Part shown: piece after piece, positions 54,044 to 63,977 of the stretch
Layout of the letters: each line of letters opens with the position of its first letter
Numbering within the stretch: position 1 is the stretch's first letter
DNA from: Marinobacter nauticus
Lineage (GTDB): Bacteria > Pseudomonadota > Gammaproteobacteria > Pseudomonadales > Oleiphilaceae
DNA: 64,000 nucleotides
Reading direction: 5' to 3'
Assembly (NCBI RefSeq): GCF_003634635.1
Contig: NZ_RBJB01000007.1
Location: 39,027 to 103,026, forward strand
Translations under genes and position numbers: made by a program
Notes under the pieces: model-generated
What the model was told of the DNA's origin: nothing
What the model saw: the letters and a program-made list of their open reading frames with translations, nothing else
Database searches by the model: none

Positions 54044-55552
54044 TCAGAGTGTCGGCGGTATCAACCGTAGTTCCGGAGGCAGATCAGCGCGAAGATCCGG
54101 CTGAGACTCGCTGGCCGGGGCATCGGAGCCAGCTTCGTTGTCGCCAAGCCAGGCCAGTTGATCTTCAAGCCCGGGCGCTGAAGGTGCGTCCGGTTCGGTA
54201 ATCCGGACCAGAACGTCGTAATACCGTCGGATATTCTGCACGTAAACCACCGGTTCGTGCCCGCGTGCGTACCCGAACCGGGTTTTGGTGTACCACTCTT
54301 TCTGTGCCAGCAGCGGCAGAAATTCCTTCACATCCATCCATCGGTCCGGGTCTTTTCCGGCGGATTCAGCCAGGCGTCGGGCATCTTCAAGATGTCCAAA
54401 GCCGACGTTGTAGGACGCAAGCGCAAACCAGGTGCGATCCGGCTCCGGAATTCGTTCCGGGATGCGCCCGTGCACCATCCGGAAATAGCGGGCCCCGCCC
54501 TCAATACTTTCCTCGGCATCCAGTCGGTTATTAATGCCGATATAATTGGCGGTGGTGCGGGTGAGCATCATCAGACCGCGTACTCCGGTGGGGGAGACGG
54601 CGTTGGGGCGCCAGTGGGATTCCTGGTACCCGATGGCGGCCAGCAGGCGCCAGTCCATGCCGGATTCCTCGGCATAATCCTGGAACAGTGACTGATAGCG
54701 GGGCAGGCGGTTCTCAACATGGTGCATGAAGGTTCGGGCGCCGACGTAATTCAGTCTGTCCAGGTGGCCGTAGAACCGTTCCGCGAGCTGGGCCATGGTG
54801 CCGTTGTTGTTCATCCTTTCCATGAAGGCTTCGGCGGCCTGCACCAGGGTATCGTCCTGAGCGGTTGGAAACAGCCAGACAAGATCAGTGGACTCGTTCA
54901 GTGCGAACGCTTCGTAAACCTTTGGGAAGAAGACGTGGTTCAGATCCAGCTCATTGGAAGCCACCGCCGCATAGCCGAATTCCCCGCTTTCCACCCGGGC
55001 CAGAAGACCGGCAGCATCCAGCCCCGGATGTTTCTGAATGATGGGGCCAGCCTCGTTCCCGGGATCAGCAACAAGGTGCTCATGGTTGCTGTCGGCCAGC
55101 ATATGGATGGTTTCGGAGGCGAGATCTTCCAGTGATTCCGGTGCTGGAACTTCTTTGTTATAGACGATAACCGATTGCGCGGCGACACCTATGGGCACCG
55201 AGCGGTACTGCTCGCCAAAGTCGGGCCGTTGTGTCAGGCCAGCCAGACCGATGTGTGCGTAGTTTCTGGACAGGACAGAGAGGATTTCAGAATTGTCGTC
55301 GGCAACCCGAACTCGCAGTTCAACCCCGAGTTCGTCGGCAAACAGTCTGGCCAGCTCGTAATCGTAGCCGGTGTCCTGTTCCCGATCCTGGTAATAGATA
55401 GAAGGCGCAACCCGGGTGATGACGTGCAAAACGCCTTCTTCCCGGATTTCCTGCAGCGTTGTGGGCTGCGAGCAGCCTGTGGCAAGGAGAACTGCCAATA
55501 CAATGCTCAACTGCGCACTACTGCGTCGGAAAGTGCTGATAAATCGTGACAA
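54044..55552 (-). CDS. mltF: Membrane-bound lytic murein transglycosylase F
   Basis: 502 residues. Lipoprotein-like N-terminus: hydrophobic segment LSIVLAVLLATGCSQ with a lipobox cysteine at about residue 27. An SBP-type N-domain (about 35-260) precedes the SLT catalytic domain: ES in LLAAIGYQESHWRP with the catalytic Glu and SPTGVRGLMMLT. It cleaves murein with 1,6-anhydro products. Divergent from purL, the order found in Pseudomonas. Confidence 0.95.
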   Translation of the reverse strand: MSRFISTFRRSSAQLSIVLAVLLATGCSQPTTLQEIREEGVLHVITRVAPSIYYQDREQDTGYDYELARLFADELGVELRVRVADDNSEILSVLSRNYAHIGLAGLTQRPDFGEQYRSVPIGVAAQSVIVYNKEVPAPESLEDLASETIHMLADSNHEHLVADPGNEAGPIIQKHPGLDAAGLLARVESGEFGYAAVASNELDLNHVFFPKVYEAFALNESTDLVWLFPTAQDDTLVQAAEAFMERMNNNGTMAQLAERFYGHLDRLNYVGARTFMHHVENRLPRYQSLFQDYAEESGMDWRLLAAIGYQESHWRPNAVSPTGVRGLMMLTRTTANYIGINNRLDAEESIEGGARYFRMVHGRIPERIPEPDRTWFALASYNVGFGHLEDARRLAESAGKDPDRWMDVKEFLPLLAQKEWYTKTRFGYARGHEPVVYVQNIRRYYDVLVRITEPDAPSAPGLEDQLAWLGDNEAGSDAPASESQPDLRADLPPELRLIPPTL

Positions 55553-55822
55553 ATCCCTGCTCTCCGCTACACGCTCAATGGTCAGGATGGTCCGGGAGGT
55601 GCTCCCATGCTCCTGCTTTTTGATGCTTCTTGCTTTCCATGCATAGTCTCAATGATCACTGCTGAGGGCGAAATGGTCAATTGGTCTGGTTAATAACTGT
55701 GCAAAAGAATGTCAATTTTACACCGCGGAAAGAGGCCAGCTTCCGCTGTAACCTGAAGTCGGTTTCAAGTATCATTGCGGCCTTTCAGACGTCCCCCGAT
55801 TCGCGCGATACAGGTTGATATC

Positions 55823-58800
55823 ATGCTTGAACTTCGCGGCGCGCCAGCGCTCTCGCCTTTTCGTTCCCGCAAACTGCATTCCCGTATACAGGAAATGGTG
55901 CCGGGTGTAGAACATGTGTATGCCGAGTTCATGCACTTTGTGGATCTTGATGCCGACCTTTCCGATTCGGAACAGGCCATCCTGGATCGCCTGCTTACCT
56001 ATGGTCCCAGTGTCCAGGTTGAGCAGCCGGATGGGATTTTATTCCTGGTGGTTCCGAGGCCGGGCACGTTATCGCCATGGTCCAGCAAGGCGACGGATAT
56101 CGCCCGTAATTGTGGCCTCCGGCAGATTCGCCGAATTGAGCGCGGCATTGCCTACTATGTAAAGGCCAGCAAGAAACTTGGCCTGGAGCAGCGCGAGCAG
56201 ATCGCAGCACTTCTCCACGATCGTATGACTCAGAAAGTGTTCCACGAGATGGGCGGCGCAGAACTTCTGTTCAGCCACGAAGAGCCTCGCTCTCTGGGAC
56301 GGGTACCGGTGTTGTCTGGTGGCCGGGATGCCCTGGTGGAAGCAAATGGCCGGTTGGGCCTGGCGCTGGCGGACGATGAGATTGATTACCTGGTCAAATC
56401 CTTTGTCGGCCTGGAGCGGGATCCGACGGATGTTGAGCTGATGATGTTTGCTCAGGCCAACTCTGAGCACTGCCGCCACAAGATTTTCAACGCGTCCTGG
56501 GATATCGATGGGGAAGGCCAGGAAAAGTCCCTGTTCGCGATGATTCGCAATACCTTCGAGATGAACAGCGAGGGCGTGCTGTCGGCCTACAAGGACAACG
56601 CCGCGGTGATCGCCGGCAGCGAAGCCGGTCGCTTCTTCCCGAATCCGGACACGGGTGTCTACGGCTATAACCGGGAGCCGGTGCATATCCTGATGAAGGT
56701 GGAAACCCACAACCACCCGACTGCGATTGCCCCCTTTTCCGGCGCGGCCACAGGCTCTGGTGGCGAAATCCGGGATGAAGGCGCGACCGGTCGTGGTTCC
56801 AAGCCGAAAGCCGGTCTCACCGGTTTCACCGTTTCCAACCTGAATATTCCCGGCGACGAGCAACCCTGGGAAATCGGCTATGGCAAGCCGGACCGGATTG
56901 CCTCTCCCCTGGATATCATGATTGAAGGCCCCATTGGTGGGGCGGCCTTTAACAACGAATTCGGCCGTCCTAACCTGGCCGGTTACTTCCGGACCTTTGA
57001 AGAGAAGGTGCCTGGCGCCGCCGGTGAAGAGGTCCGTGGGTATCATAAGCCGATCATGATTGCCGGTGGTCTGGGCAACATTCGCGAGCAGGACGTAGAG
57101 AAGGGCAATATTCCGGTCGGCGCCAAGCTTATCGTGCTGGGTGGTCCGTCCATGCTGATTGGCCTTGGCGGGGGCGCAGCCTCTTCCATGGACTCCGGTT
57201 CCAGTAATGAGAATCTGGATTTCGCTTCGGTACAGCGCGACAACCCTGAAATGGAACGGCGTTGCCAGGAAGTTATCGACCGTTGCTGGCAGATGGGCGA
57301 CAAAAACCCGATCTGCTTCATTCACGATGTCGGGGCCGGCGGCTTGTCCAATGCCATGCCGGAGCTGGTCAAGGACGGTGGCCGTGGCGGCAAATTTGAG
57401 CTTAGGGATATTCCCAGTGACGAACCGGGCATGTCGCCCCTGGAGATCTGGTGTAACGAGTCTCAGGAACGTTACGTTATGGCGGTTGCGCCTGAAAACC
57501 TGGATCTTTTCGATGCTCTGTGTCGTCGCGAGCGCTGCCCGTATGCAGTGATTGGTGAGGCGACCGAGGAACATCATCTGGAGCTGGGTGATTCCTACTT
57601 CAACGACAAGCCCGTGGATCTGCCGATGGAAGTGCTTTTCGGCAAGCCCCCACGCATGCATCGCAGTGTTAGCCGTTCCTCCTTTACCAAGCCGATTTTC
57701 GATTCCACGAAAATTGATCTTCACGATGCCGTTCGGCGGATTCTGCGTCTGCCCTCGGTTGGTTCCAAGAGTTTCCTGATTACCATCGGTGACCGGACTA
57801 TCACCGGGCTGGTGGCCCGGGACCAGATGGTGGGCCCCTGGCAGGTTCCTGTCAGTGATGTGGCGGTAACCGCAGCATCTTTTGATGTGCGCACCGGTGA
57901 AGCCATGGCGATGGGTGAGCGCACACCGCTTGCGGTGATTGATGCGCCGGCGTCTGGCCGAATGGCTGTGGGCGAAACCATCACCAACCTCGCGGCGGCG
58001 CCGATCGCAAAGCTGTCGGATATCCGGCTTTCCGCCAACTGGATGGCTGCTGCAGGTCATCCGGGCGAGGACGAGAACCTTTACGAGACCGTTCGCGCTG
58101 TGGGTATGGAGTTGTGCCCGGCGCTGGGTATTACCATTCCAGTGGGCAAGGACTCCATGTCCATGAAAACCGCCTGGGAAGAAGATAATGGCGAGCAGAA
58201 GAGCGTCACTGCGCCGCTGTCGCTGATCGTCAGCGGTTTTGCTCCGGTGACCGACGTTGCCCGCACCCAGACACCTCAGCTGCGCACGGATGCCGGTGAA
58301 ACGGATCTTATTCTTGTTGACCTGGCCGCTGGTCAGAACCGTCTTGGCGGATCTGCGCTGGCGCAGGTTTATCGTCAGGTGGGTGCTGTGGCGCCGGATC
58401 TGGACGACCCCGAGGATATCAAGGCATTTTTCGCGGTTATTCAGGGCCTCAACGCCGATGGCAAGTTGCTGGCCTATCATGACCGTTCCGATGGTGGTCT
58501 GTTCGTCACCCTTGCGGAAATGAGCTTTGCTGGCAGAACCGGTGTCGATATCAAGCTGGATGGCCTCGCGGAAGACGAATCCCAATTTGCCCGCGAACTC
58601 TTCAATGAGGAACTGGGTGCGGTTATCCAGGTGCGCCGTGAAGACACTGATTTCGTTCTCCAGCAATTCTCCGGTGCCGGGCTGGGAGATCACACCAGTG
58701 TCATTGGTACTCTGAATGACAAGGATCGGGTTCGGTTGTTGTTTGCCGGAGAGCCGGTTCTGGATGAGGCGCGCACAGATCTGCAGCGCCTCTGGGCAGA

Positions 58801-59728
58801 AACCAGCTACCGCATTCAGTCTCTTCGCGACAATGCCGACTGTGCCCGGGAAGAATTCGAGAACCTGCTCGATGCCGAGGATCCGGGGCTGAGTGCTGAT
58901 CTGACCTTTGATCTGAATGAAGACGTCGCGGCACCATTTATCAATACCGGCAAACGGCCGAAAGTGGCGGTGTTGCGGGAGCAGGGCGTAAATGGGCAGG
59001 TTGAGATGGCGGCAGCCTTCGACCGAGCAGGCTTTGAAGCGACGGACGTTCACATGAGTGACCTGCTATCCGGTCGCATCAGCCTGGAGAAGTTCCAGAG
59101 TCTGGTGGCTTGTGGCGGTTTCTCCTACGGTGATGTGCTGGGTGCTGGTGAAGGCTGGGCCAAGTCCATCCTGTTCAACGACCGGGTGCGTGATCAGTTT
59201 GCTGCGTTCTTTAATCGCCAGGATACCCTTGCCCTTGGTGTCTGCAATGGTTGCCAGATGCTATCCAATCTGCACGAGCTGATTCCGGGCAGTGAGGGCT
59301 GGCCCCGCTTTGTTCGAAACCAGTCAGAACAGTTCGAAGCGCGCTTGGTGATGGTTGAGGTTACTTCCTCACCATCCGCCTTCCTGGATGGCATGACTGG
59401 CTCCCGTATGCCGATCGCGGTTGCCCACGGTGAGGGGAGGGTTGAGTTCGCTTCCGGCACGTCAGCCAAGGCGCTGTCGGATAACGAATTGGTTGCTCTC
59501 CGATATGTCGACAACCGTGGCCGGGAAACGACCCGTTACCCCTATAACCCCAACGGTTCAGAGTCTGGTATTACCGGTATTACCACACGGGATGGTCGCG
59601 TGACCATCATGATGCCCCATCCGGAGCGGGTGTTCCGGGCCGTTCAGCACTCCTGGCGCCCGGATACCTGGCAAGAAGATGGTCCCTGGTTGCGCATGTT
59701 CCGCAACGCCAGAAAGTGGTTTGGTTGA
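55823..59728 (+). CDS. purL: Phosphoribosylformylglycinamidine synthase (large PurL)
   Basis: 1301 residues from ATG 55823 ([14 protein letters not shown]); an upstream ATG at 55775 adds 16. Single-chain FGAM synthase: N-domain, synthetase core ([51 protein letters not shown]) and the C-terminal class I glutaminase (from about 1045) with C1141 in [10 protein letters not shown] and the His/Glu pair in [12 protein letters not shown]. It makes FGAM from FGAR and glutamine in purine synthesis. Length matches E. coli (1295). Confidence 0.97.
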   Translation: MLELRGAPALSPFRSRKLHSRIQEMVPGVEHVYAEFMHFVDLDADLSDSEQAILDRLLTYGPSVQVEQPDGILFLVVPRPGTLSPWSSKATDIARNCGLRQIRRIERGIAYYVKASKKLGLEQREQIAALLHDRMTQKVFHEMGGAELLFSHEEPRSLGRVPVLSGGRDALVEANGRLGLALADDEIDYLVKSFVGLERDPTDVELMMFAQANSEHCRHKIFNASWDIDGEGQEKSLFAMIRNTFEMNSEGVLSAYKDNAAVIAGSEAGRFFPNPDTGVYGYNREPVHILMKVETHNHPTAIAPFSGAATGSGGEIRDEGATGRGSKPKAGLTGFTVSNLNIPGDEQPWEIGYGKPDRIASPLDIMIEGPIGGAAFNNEFGRPNLAGYFRTFEEKVPGAAGEEVRGYHKPIMIAGGLGNIREQDVEKGNIPVGAKLIVLGGPSMLIGLGGGAASSMDSGSSNENLDFASVQRDNPEMERRCQEVIDRCWQMGDKNPICFIHDVGAGGLSNAMPELVKDGGRGGKFELRDIPSDEPGMSPLEIWCNESQERYVMAVAPENLDLFDALCRRERCPYAVIGEATEEHHLELGDSYFNDKPVDLPMEVLFGKPPRMHRSVSRSSFTKPIFDSTKIDLHDAVRRILRLPSVGSKSFLITIGDRTITGLVARDQMVGPWQVPVSDVAVTAASFDVRTGEAMAMGERTPLAVIDAPASGRMAVGETITNLAAAPIAKLSDIRLSANWMAAAGHPGEDENLYETVRAVGMELCPALGITIPVGKDSMSMKTAWEEDNGEQKSVTAPLSLIVSGFAPVTDVARTQTPQLRTDAGETDLILVDLAAGQNRLGGSALAQVYRQVGAVAPDLDDPEDIKAFFAVIQGLNADGKLLAYHDRSDGGLFVTLAEMSFAGRTGVDIKLDGLAEDESQFARELFNEELGAVIQVRREDTDFVLQQFSGAGLGDHTSVIGTLNDKDRVRLLFAGEPVLDEARTDLQRLWAETSYRIQSLRDNADCAREEFENLLDAEDPGLSADLTFDLNEDVAAPFINTGKRPKVAVLREQGVNGQVEMAAAFDRAGFEATDVHMSDLLSGRISLEKFQSLVACGGFSYGDVLGAGEGWAKSILFNDRVRDQFAAFFNRQDTLALGVCNGCQMLSNLHELIPGSEGWPRFVRNQSEQFEARLVMVEVTSSPSAFLDGMTGSRMPIAVAHGEGRVEFASGTSAKALSDNELVALRYVDNRGRETTRYPYNPNGSESGITGITTRDGRVTIMMPHPERVFRAVQHSWRPDTWQEDGPWLRMFRNARKWFG

Positions 59729-59758
59729 TTCGCTGAATCGCAGCTGAAAAGAGAAGTG

Positions 59759-59811
59759 AAAAGCCAGCCTCCGGTCTCTGTTTCCAAGAGAGTCGAGGCT
59801 GGCTTTTTTTA
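59759..59811 (+). terminator. Rho-independent terminator of purL
   Basis: AAAAGCCAGCCTC at the 5' side pairs with GAGGCTGGCTTTTTTT at the 3' side across a 24-nt loop. Typical GC stem followed by a T7 run. It follows the purL stop by about 30 nt. Confidence 0.85.
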
Positions 59812-60025
59812 TTGTCGGTTGGTTAAGCCGGTACCTTTGATGTCAACCCCAAATTCAACCCCTGATGCCCTAAAATAGTCTGTAAATTTGCTGTCTCGGG
59901 GCTTGACTAGACAACTTTATGCACATTTCCGGTGCCGCCCTGGCCGTTCTGTGAGCAAACATTGAGAATTAAGTTCAGTTTTTGTGCGAAACCTTTAACC
60001 TATTGATATTAAAGGAAATAAAATC

Positions 60026-60154
60026 ATGGGTGAAAATGTCGGCAATTTAAGAGAAGTCCAGTATTCATGGGGCTTTGGGGACGATTCCCAAAAACTTTCC
60101 CCAGAGTTATCCACAGAATCTGTGAGTAAGTTTGAATTCTCTAATGCTGGGTGA
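60026..60154 (+). CDS. Possible 42-residue small protein
   Basis: ATG GGT GAA AAT ... to TGA, starting MGENVGNLREVQYSWGFG and ending SKFEFSNAG. AAAGGA lies 9 nt upstream, and the stop is 25 nt before the Nif3-like GTG. It encloses all of the local dyads, which argues that the sequence may be regulatory rather than coding. No family recognised. Confidence 0.3.
   Translation: MGENVGNLREVQYSWGFGDDSQKLSPELSTESVSKFEFSNAG
60107..60115 (+). promoter_or_regulatory. DnaA-box-like TTATCCACA
   Basis: Exact match to the high-affinity DnaA box. It lies within a larger imperfect dyad (TTATCCACAGA-A-TCTGTGAGTAA). It stands alone, so it may be a chance match or a local control site. Confidence 0.3.
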
Positions 60155-60179
60155 TATTTGATCAGTCAGGGAGGTGTCC

Positions 60180-60491
60180 GTGTATAAATTTTGCTACTTC
60201 GTACCTGAGAGTCATCTGGAACAAACCAAGCAGGCACTGTTCGATGTTGGTGCCGGAAAAATTGGAGAATACGACAGTTGTGCCTGGCAATGTGAAGGCC
60301 AGGGACAGTTCCGACCGCTGGCGGGAAGCGATCCGTTTCTGGGGCAGCAGGGGCAATTAGAAACGGTGCGGGAATATAAAGTGGAGTTAGTGTGCGACGA
60401 CAGCCTCATAAGAGATGCGCTAGCCGCATTGAAGGAAGCACATCCTTATGAAGAGCCGGCTTATGAGATCTTTCGGCTGGTTGATCTTTGA
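60180..60491 (+). CDS. Nif3/YqfO C-terminal-like small protein
   Basis: 103 residues from a GTG preceded by GGGAGG 5 nt upstream (a GTG at 60174 is too close to it). The fold motif YKFCYFVPESHLEQTKQAL and the ending EAHPYEEPAYEIFRLVDL match the CutA-like insert domain of YqfO/Nif3 proteins, here as a free-standing protein. Function unknown. It is convergent with the NUDIX gene (7 nt between stops). Confidence 0.85.
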   Translation: MYKFCYFVPESHLEQTKQALFDVGAGKIGEYDSCAWQCEGQGQFRPLAGSDPFLGQQGQLETVREYKVELVCDDSLIRDALAALKEAHPYEEPAYEIFRLVDL

Positions 60492-60498
60492 CGGCCGG

Positions 60499-61047
60499 TC
60501 AGGCTTTTTTTCCCATTGGGTGGCGGATATCACTGACGTGAACGCCAAACCGCTCTGTCTCCATATCGATAAGAAAAAGCTCAAGGGTTTTGCGTACGGT
60601 TGGAAACGATATCTCGTCCCATGGGATCTCGCCGGGGGAGAAAAGGCGGGACTCCAGGGATTCTTCTCCGGCGCCGAATTGCCCGTCTTTAAGGCTGGCG
60701 CGATAGAACATGTGAACCTGGTTGATATGCGGCACATCGATGATGGAGTAAAGGCCTTCGATGGTGACGTCGGCAAGGGCCTCTTCCAGCGTTTCCCTCG
60801 CTGCAGCCTCAATGGTTGTCTCGGCATTTTCCATGAAACCGGCGGGCAGGGTCCAATAGCCGTAACGGGGCTCGATCGCGCGCCGGCATAGAAGTATCTG
60901 GCCTTCCCAGACCGGAACTGTACCCGCCACAATCCTCGGGTTCTGGTAATGTATGGTCTCGCAGCTGACACATACGTAGCGGTGCCTGTTGTCACCCTCC
61001 GGAATGCGTTGTTCGACCGGATGGCCGCATGTGCTGCAATACTTCAT
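60499..61047 (-). CDS. NUDIX hydrolase with N-terminal zinc ribbon
   Basis: 182 residues. A four-cysteine ribbon (CSTCG..CVSCE) opens the protein. The Nudix box [20 protein letters not shown] is intact through REXXEE, but the residue that is usually glycine is L (EEAL). Zinc-ribbon NUDIX proteins include NudC-like NADH pyrophosphatases and other phosphoanhydride hydrolases; the substrate is not predicted. Divergent from the CoA pyrophosphatase gene. Confidence 0.9.
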   Translation of the reverse strand: MKYCSTCGHPVEQRIPEGDNRHRYVCVSCETIHYQNPRIVAGTVPVWEGQILLCRRAIEPRYGYWTLPAGFMENAETTIEAAARETLEEALADVTIEGLYSIIDVPHINQVHMFYRASLKDGQFGAGEESLESRLFSPGEIPWDEISFPTVRKTLELFLIDMETERFGVHVSDIRHPMGKKA

Positions 61048-61142
61048 TAGTTTCCCCGTATACTGAGTGTCTGTTGATGATCAGTTTAACGATCCCGGCT
61101 GTCTGTGTCTCATGCAAAATCGGGATGCCACTGGAGTAGCGA

Positions 61143-61730
61143 GTGCGAGACCTATTAACTGAAAAATTATCCAATTATGCCCCTCGACAGCTGGCACTGG
61201 ATTATCCGGAAGCCGGTATTCTGGTGCCGGTAACGGATGATGAAAATAATCCGGAAATGATTTTCACCTTGAGGTCTGCCAACCTGAAAACCCATCGTGG
61301 CCAGGTGTCTTATCCGGGCGGCAAGCGGGATCCCGAAGATTCGTCGCTTGCGGCCACTGCGTTGAGAGAGACCCATGAAGAAATCGGGTTGCCTCCCGAC
61401 CAGGTGGACGTCATCGCACCATTAAGCCAGGTCATGTCACGCTACGGCATTCTTGTAACACCCTACGTAGGGGTTGTTCCAGGCGATCATCCGGTGGTGC
61501 CCAATCCCTATGAAATAGAAAGCGTGTTTCGGGTACCGCTTTCCTTCTTTCTGGAAGACAGGCGGGAGCGCACCGATGCCCTCAGTTTTCTGAACCACAC
61601 TTTTTATGTGCCCTGTTATCGCTGGGAGCGTTACCAGATCTGGGGGCTGTCCGCGGTTGTTCTGGTCGACTTTATGAACGCCGTGTACGATGCCGGAATC
61701 GATCTGCTCGAACCCCCTCAAGGAGGCTGA
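61143..61730 (+). CDS. CoA pyrophosphatase-type NUDIX hydrolase (NudL-like)
   Basis: 195 residues from a GTG. The CoA-pyrophosphatase motif [20 protein letters not shown] precedes a Nudix box ([20 protein letters not shown] then EEIGL). Such enzymes cleave CoA and derivatives. The stop abuts the gamma carbonic anhydrase start (1 nt gap), so both are probably translated from one mRNA with DUF1289 and purT. Confidence 0.92.
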   Translation: MRDLLTEKLSNYAPRQLALDYPEAGILVPVTDDENNPEMIFTLRSANLKTHRGQVSYPGGKRDPEDSSLAATALRETHEEIGLPPDQVDVIAPLSQVMSRYGILVTPYVGVVPGDHPVVPNPYEIESVFRVPLSFFLEDRRERTDALSFLNHTFYVPCYRWERYQIWGLSAVVLVDFMNAVYDAGIDLLEPPQGG

Positions 61731-61731
61731 T

Positions 61732-62268
61732 ATGTTTTACGAGCTCGAAGACAAGCGCCCCCAGGTAGTTGGCGATGGTCAGTTTGTTGCTGAAAACGCC
61801 GTTATCATTGGCAATGTCCGGTTGCTGGAGAAAAGTAGCGTCTGGTTTAACGTGGTTATTCGGGGCGACAACGAGTGCATCACGGTTGGTCCTGAATCCA
61901 ACGTTCAGGATGGATCGGTGTTGCACACCGATCCGGGGCTGCCTTTGACCATCGGCCGGGGTGTTACTGTCGGTCATAAGGTGATGCTGCACGGATGTGA
62001 TATCGGCGATTATTCACTGATTGGCATAAATGCGGTGGTGCTCAATGGGGCAAAGATCGGCAAACATTGCCTGATTGGTGCCAATACACTGATTCCTGAA
62101 GGTATGGAAATACCGGATGGTTCGATGGTTGTGGGCTCTCCTGGCAAGATCAAGCGTGAACTGAACGACAATCAGAAGAAAATGTTGGAAATGAGTGTGG
62201 CGCATTATGTTCAGAATGCCACGCGTTACCTGGAGAAACTTAAAGCGTGTGATCCGGAGCAGAAATGA
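61732..62268 (+). CDS. Gamma carbonic anhydrase family protein
   Basis: 178 residues from ATG 61732 with AAGGAGG 6 nt upstream; an in-frame upstream ATG at 61690 is rejected. Left-handed beta-helix repeats ([36 protein letters not shown]) and three metal-ligand histidines (LHTDPG, VGHKV, LHGCD). YrdA-like members bind zinc; catalytic activity is variable. It overlaps the DUF1289 gene by 4 nt. Confidence 0.93.
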   Translation: MFYELEDKRPQVVGDGQFVAENAVIIGNVRLLEKSSVWFNVVIRGDNECITVGPESNVQDGSVLHTDPGLPLTIGRGVTVGHKVMLHGCDIGDYSLIGINAVVLNGAKIGKHCLIGANTLIPEGMEIPDGSMVVGSPGKIKRELNDNQKKMLEMSVAHYVQNATRYLEKLKACDPEQK

Positions 62269-62447
62269 ACAGGGCCGATCGGGTGCGCTCACCCTGCGTA
62301 AGCGTGTGCGCCTTAGACGAGAACGATGTTTGCATAGGGTGCCATCGTACCAGTGACGAGATTCTTCACTGGACTCGCATGACAGACGATGAACGCCGAG
62401 AAGTTTTGAAACTGGTGGCAATACGTGAACAAAAGGTAGCTCTATAA
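62265..62447 (+). CDS. DUF1289 small cysteine-rich protein
   Basis: 60 residues with the family pattern [20 protein letters not shown] and the C-terminal segment [13 protein letters not shown]. The cysteines may bind zinc or an iron-sulphur cluster. Starts by ATGA overlap with the carbonic anhydrase gene; the purT start is 1 nt after the stop. Function unknown. Confidence 0.9.
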   Translation: MNRADRVRSPCVSVCALDENDVCIGCHRTSDEILHWTRMTDDERREVLKLVAIREQKVAL

Positions 62448-62448
62448 G

Positions 62449-63651
62449 ATGACCGATAACACCAAGACCAGCGTCAGATTGGGTACACCTCTTAAAAGCA
62501 ACTCGTTCCGGGTGCTTTTTTGTGGTTCCGGGGAATTGGGCAAGGAAGTTGTGATTGAGCTCCAGCGCTTCGGCGTTGAAGTGATCGCCATTGATCGATA
62601 TGCCGATGCACCGGCAATGCAGGTGGCCCATCGTTCCCATGTTGTCGACATGCTGGACCCTGTGGCTTTGCGGAGCGTCATCGAGAAAGAGCGCCCGAAC
62701 CTGATTGTTCCGGAGATAGAAGCTATTGCCACCCCGGAGTTGGTCAAGCTCGAGCAGGAAGGTTATCGGGTGATACCCAGTGCGCGGGCGGTGAGCCTGA
62801 CGATGAATCGTGAGGGTATTCGTCGGTTGGCTGCGGAAGAGCTCGGGTTGCCAACGTCACCGTATCGGTTTGCGGGTACGCGGGAAGAATATTTGCAGGC
62901 GGTTGCGGAAGTCGGGCTTCCCTTGGTGGTAAAACCAGTGATGAGTTCGTCTGGCAAGGGGCAAAGTACAGTAAAGACCGAAGCCGATATTGAAAGAGCC
63001 TGGGAGTACGCACAAACCGGAGGCCGAGCAGGAAAGGGCAGGGTAATCGTCGAAGGCTTTGTCGATTTCGACTATGAGATTACTTTGCTGACGGTGAGGC
63101 ATAAAGAGGGGGTAACCTTCTGCGAGCCCATTGGTCACAGGCAGGAAGATGGTGACTATCGCGAATCCTGGCAGCCGCAGCCGATGAATGACCTGGCATT
63201 ACAGCGTTCAAAAGAGATCGCCCGTGCTGTGGTGGAAGATCTCGGCGGTTACGGCATCTATGGTGTTGAGCTGTTTGTGAAGGGTGAGAACGTCTGGTTC
63301 TCGGAGGTCTCACCTCGCCCTCATGACACGGGACTGGTCACGCTTGTATCCCAGGACCTGTCCGAGTTTGCTATCCACGCCAGGGCCATACTGGGTATTC
63401 CCGTTCCTGTTGTTCGACAGAATGGTCCCAGCGCGTCGGCGGTCATTCTGCCGGAGGGAAGCTCCACAGAAGTTTCCTATACCGGCCTGGAAGAAGCCCT
63501 GGCACAACCGGGAACCCAGCTACGCCTGTTCGGAAAACCGGAATTACAAGGCAGGAGGCGAATGGGGGTAGCGCTGGCGTTGGGTAGCTCCATAGAGGAT
63601 GCCCGGGAGAAAGCTCGCACTGCAGCAAGCTCTATAAAGGTCGAATTCTGA
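62449..63651 (+). CDS. purT: Formate-dependent phosphoribosylglycinamide formyltransferase
   Basis: 400 residues, close to E. coli (392). The ATP-grasp enzyme motifs are [45 protein letters not shown] and [17 protein letters not shown]. It forms formyl-GAR from GAR, formate and ATP, a folate-independent purine step. It is the last gene of a four-gene string (61143-63651). Confidence 0.97.
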   Translation: MTDNTKTSVRLGTPLKSNSFRVLFCGSGELGKEVVIELQRFGVEVIAIDRYADAPAMQVAHRSHVVDMLDPVALRSVIEKERPNLIVPEIEAIATPELVKLEQEGYRVIPSARAVSLTMNREGIRRLAAEELGLPTSPYRFAGTREEYLQAVAEVGLPLVVKPVMSSSGKGQSTVKTEADIERAWEYAQTGGRAGKGRVIVEGFVDFDYEITLLTVRHKEGVTFCEPIGHRQEDGDYRESWQPQPMNDLALQRSKEIARAVVEDLGGYGIYGVELFVKGENVWFSEVSPRPHDTGLVTLVSQDLSEFAIHARAILGIPVPVVRQNGPSASAVILPEGSSTEVSYTGLEEALAQPGTQLRLFGKPELQGRRRMGVALALGSSIEDAREKARTAASSIKVEF

Positions 63652-63775
63652 AAGCCTGATCCCTGAATCCATGGTGAGGGGTGAAAATCCGGGTGATTTT
63701 TGGTCGTTCTGGTTGTATTCTGAACAGCTCGATAGGTGGAAACCGAAGCCCGGTAAAATAAATTGAAAATGGGCG
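63652..63775. other. Spacer between purT and the stable-RNA promoters
   Basis: 124 nt, no gene and no clear terminator. It becomes AT-rich at the right end (TAAAATAAATTGAAAAT), just upstream of the first promoter, where it may act as an UP element. Confidence 0.4.
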
Positions 63776-63803
63776 TTGACAGTTTTCCTGAGGGCTGTAA
63801 AAT
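63776..63803 (+). promoter_or_regulatory. Strong sigma-70 promoter P1 of the downstream stable-RNA operon
   Basis: TTGACA (63776-63781) and TAAAAT (63798-63803), 16 nt apart, with an AT-rich segment just upstream. Both hexamers are at or near consensus. Confidence 0.85.
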
Positions 63804-63907
63804 GCGCACCACTTCTGAGGGACACGGCAGACAACACCGGTTCACGAGGAACGCAACTACTTGAAAGTGTTCGAAAATTTGCTTCAAAAATTCTTCGAAA
63901 AAAGTGG

Positions 63908-63935
63908 TTGACAGGGCAGCGGAACGATGTAGAAT
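63908..63935 (+). promoter_or_regulatory. Strong sigma-70 promoter P2 of the downstream stable-RNA operon
   Basis: TTGACA (63908-63913) and TAGAAT (63930-63935), 16 nt apart. An UP-element-like AT-rich tract lies upstream (63871-63905), and the sequence after -10 (ACGCGGCC) is a GC-rich discriminator, as in stringently controlled rRNA promoters. Confidence 0.9.
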
Positions 63936-63947
63936 ACGCGGCCTTGA

Positions 63948-63977
63948 TTGAGCAACAGCTCAAACGCTCTTTAAAAA
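63948..63977 (+). promoter_or_regulatory. boxB-like hairpin and boxA antitermination sequence of an rRNA leader
   Basis: TTGAGC-AACA-GCTCAA (63948-63963) is a perfect stem-loop, followed by GCTCTTTAAAAA (63966-63977), which matches boxA. The end of the window, GTAATTCGTGTGGG, resembles the E. coli leader shortly before 16S rRNA. The rRNA gene itself is outside the window. Confidence 0.85.

Larger units (their letters stand above)
59812..60179. other. AT-rich intergenic region with a short open frame and dyads
   Basis: 368 nt between the purL terminator and the Nif3-like gene, clearly more AT-rich than neighbours. It holds a possible 42-codon gene (60026-60154), the dyad TTTGGG-N7-CCCAAA (60074-60092) and a DnaA-box-like TTATCCACA (60107-60115) joined to CACAGA-A-TCTGTG. 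No convincing promoter pair. Confidence 0.5.

Noticed and set aside
56069..59053. Long open frame of 994 codons on the minus strand opposite purL
   Set aside because: It lies entirely inside the purL frame, has no family features and repetitive H/R/G composition. GC-rich coding strands commonly leave open antisense frames.
60107..60115. Replication origin suggested by TTATCCACA
   Set aside because: Only one box, with no cluster of boxes, no dnaA/dnaN/gyrB neighbourhood and no AT-rich unwinding repeat array.
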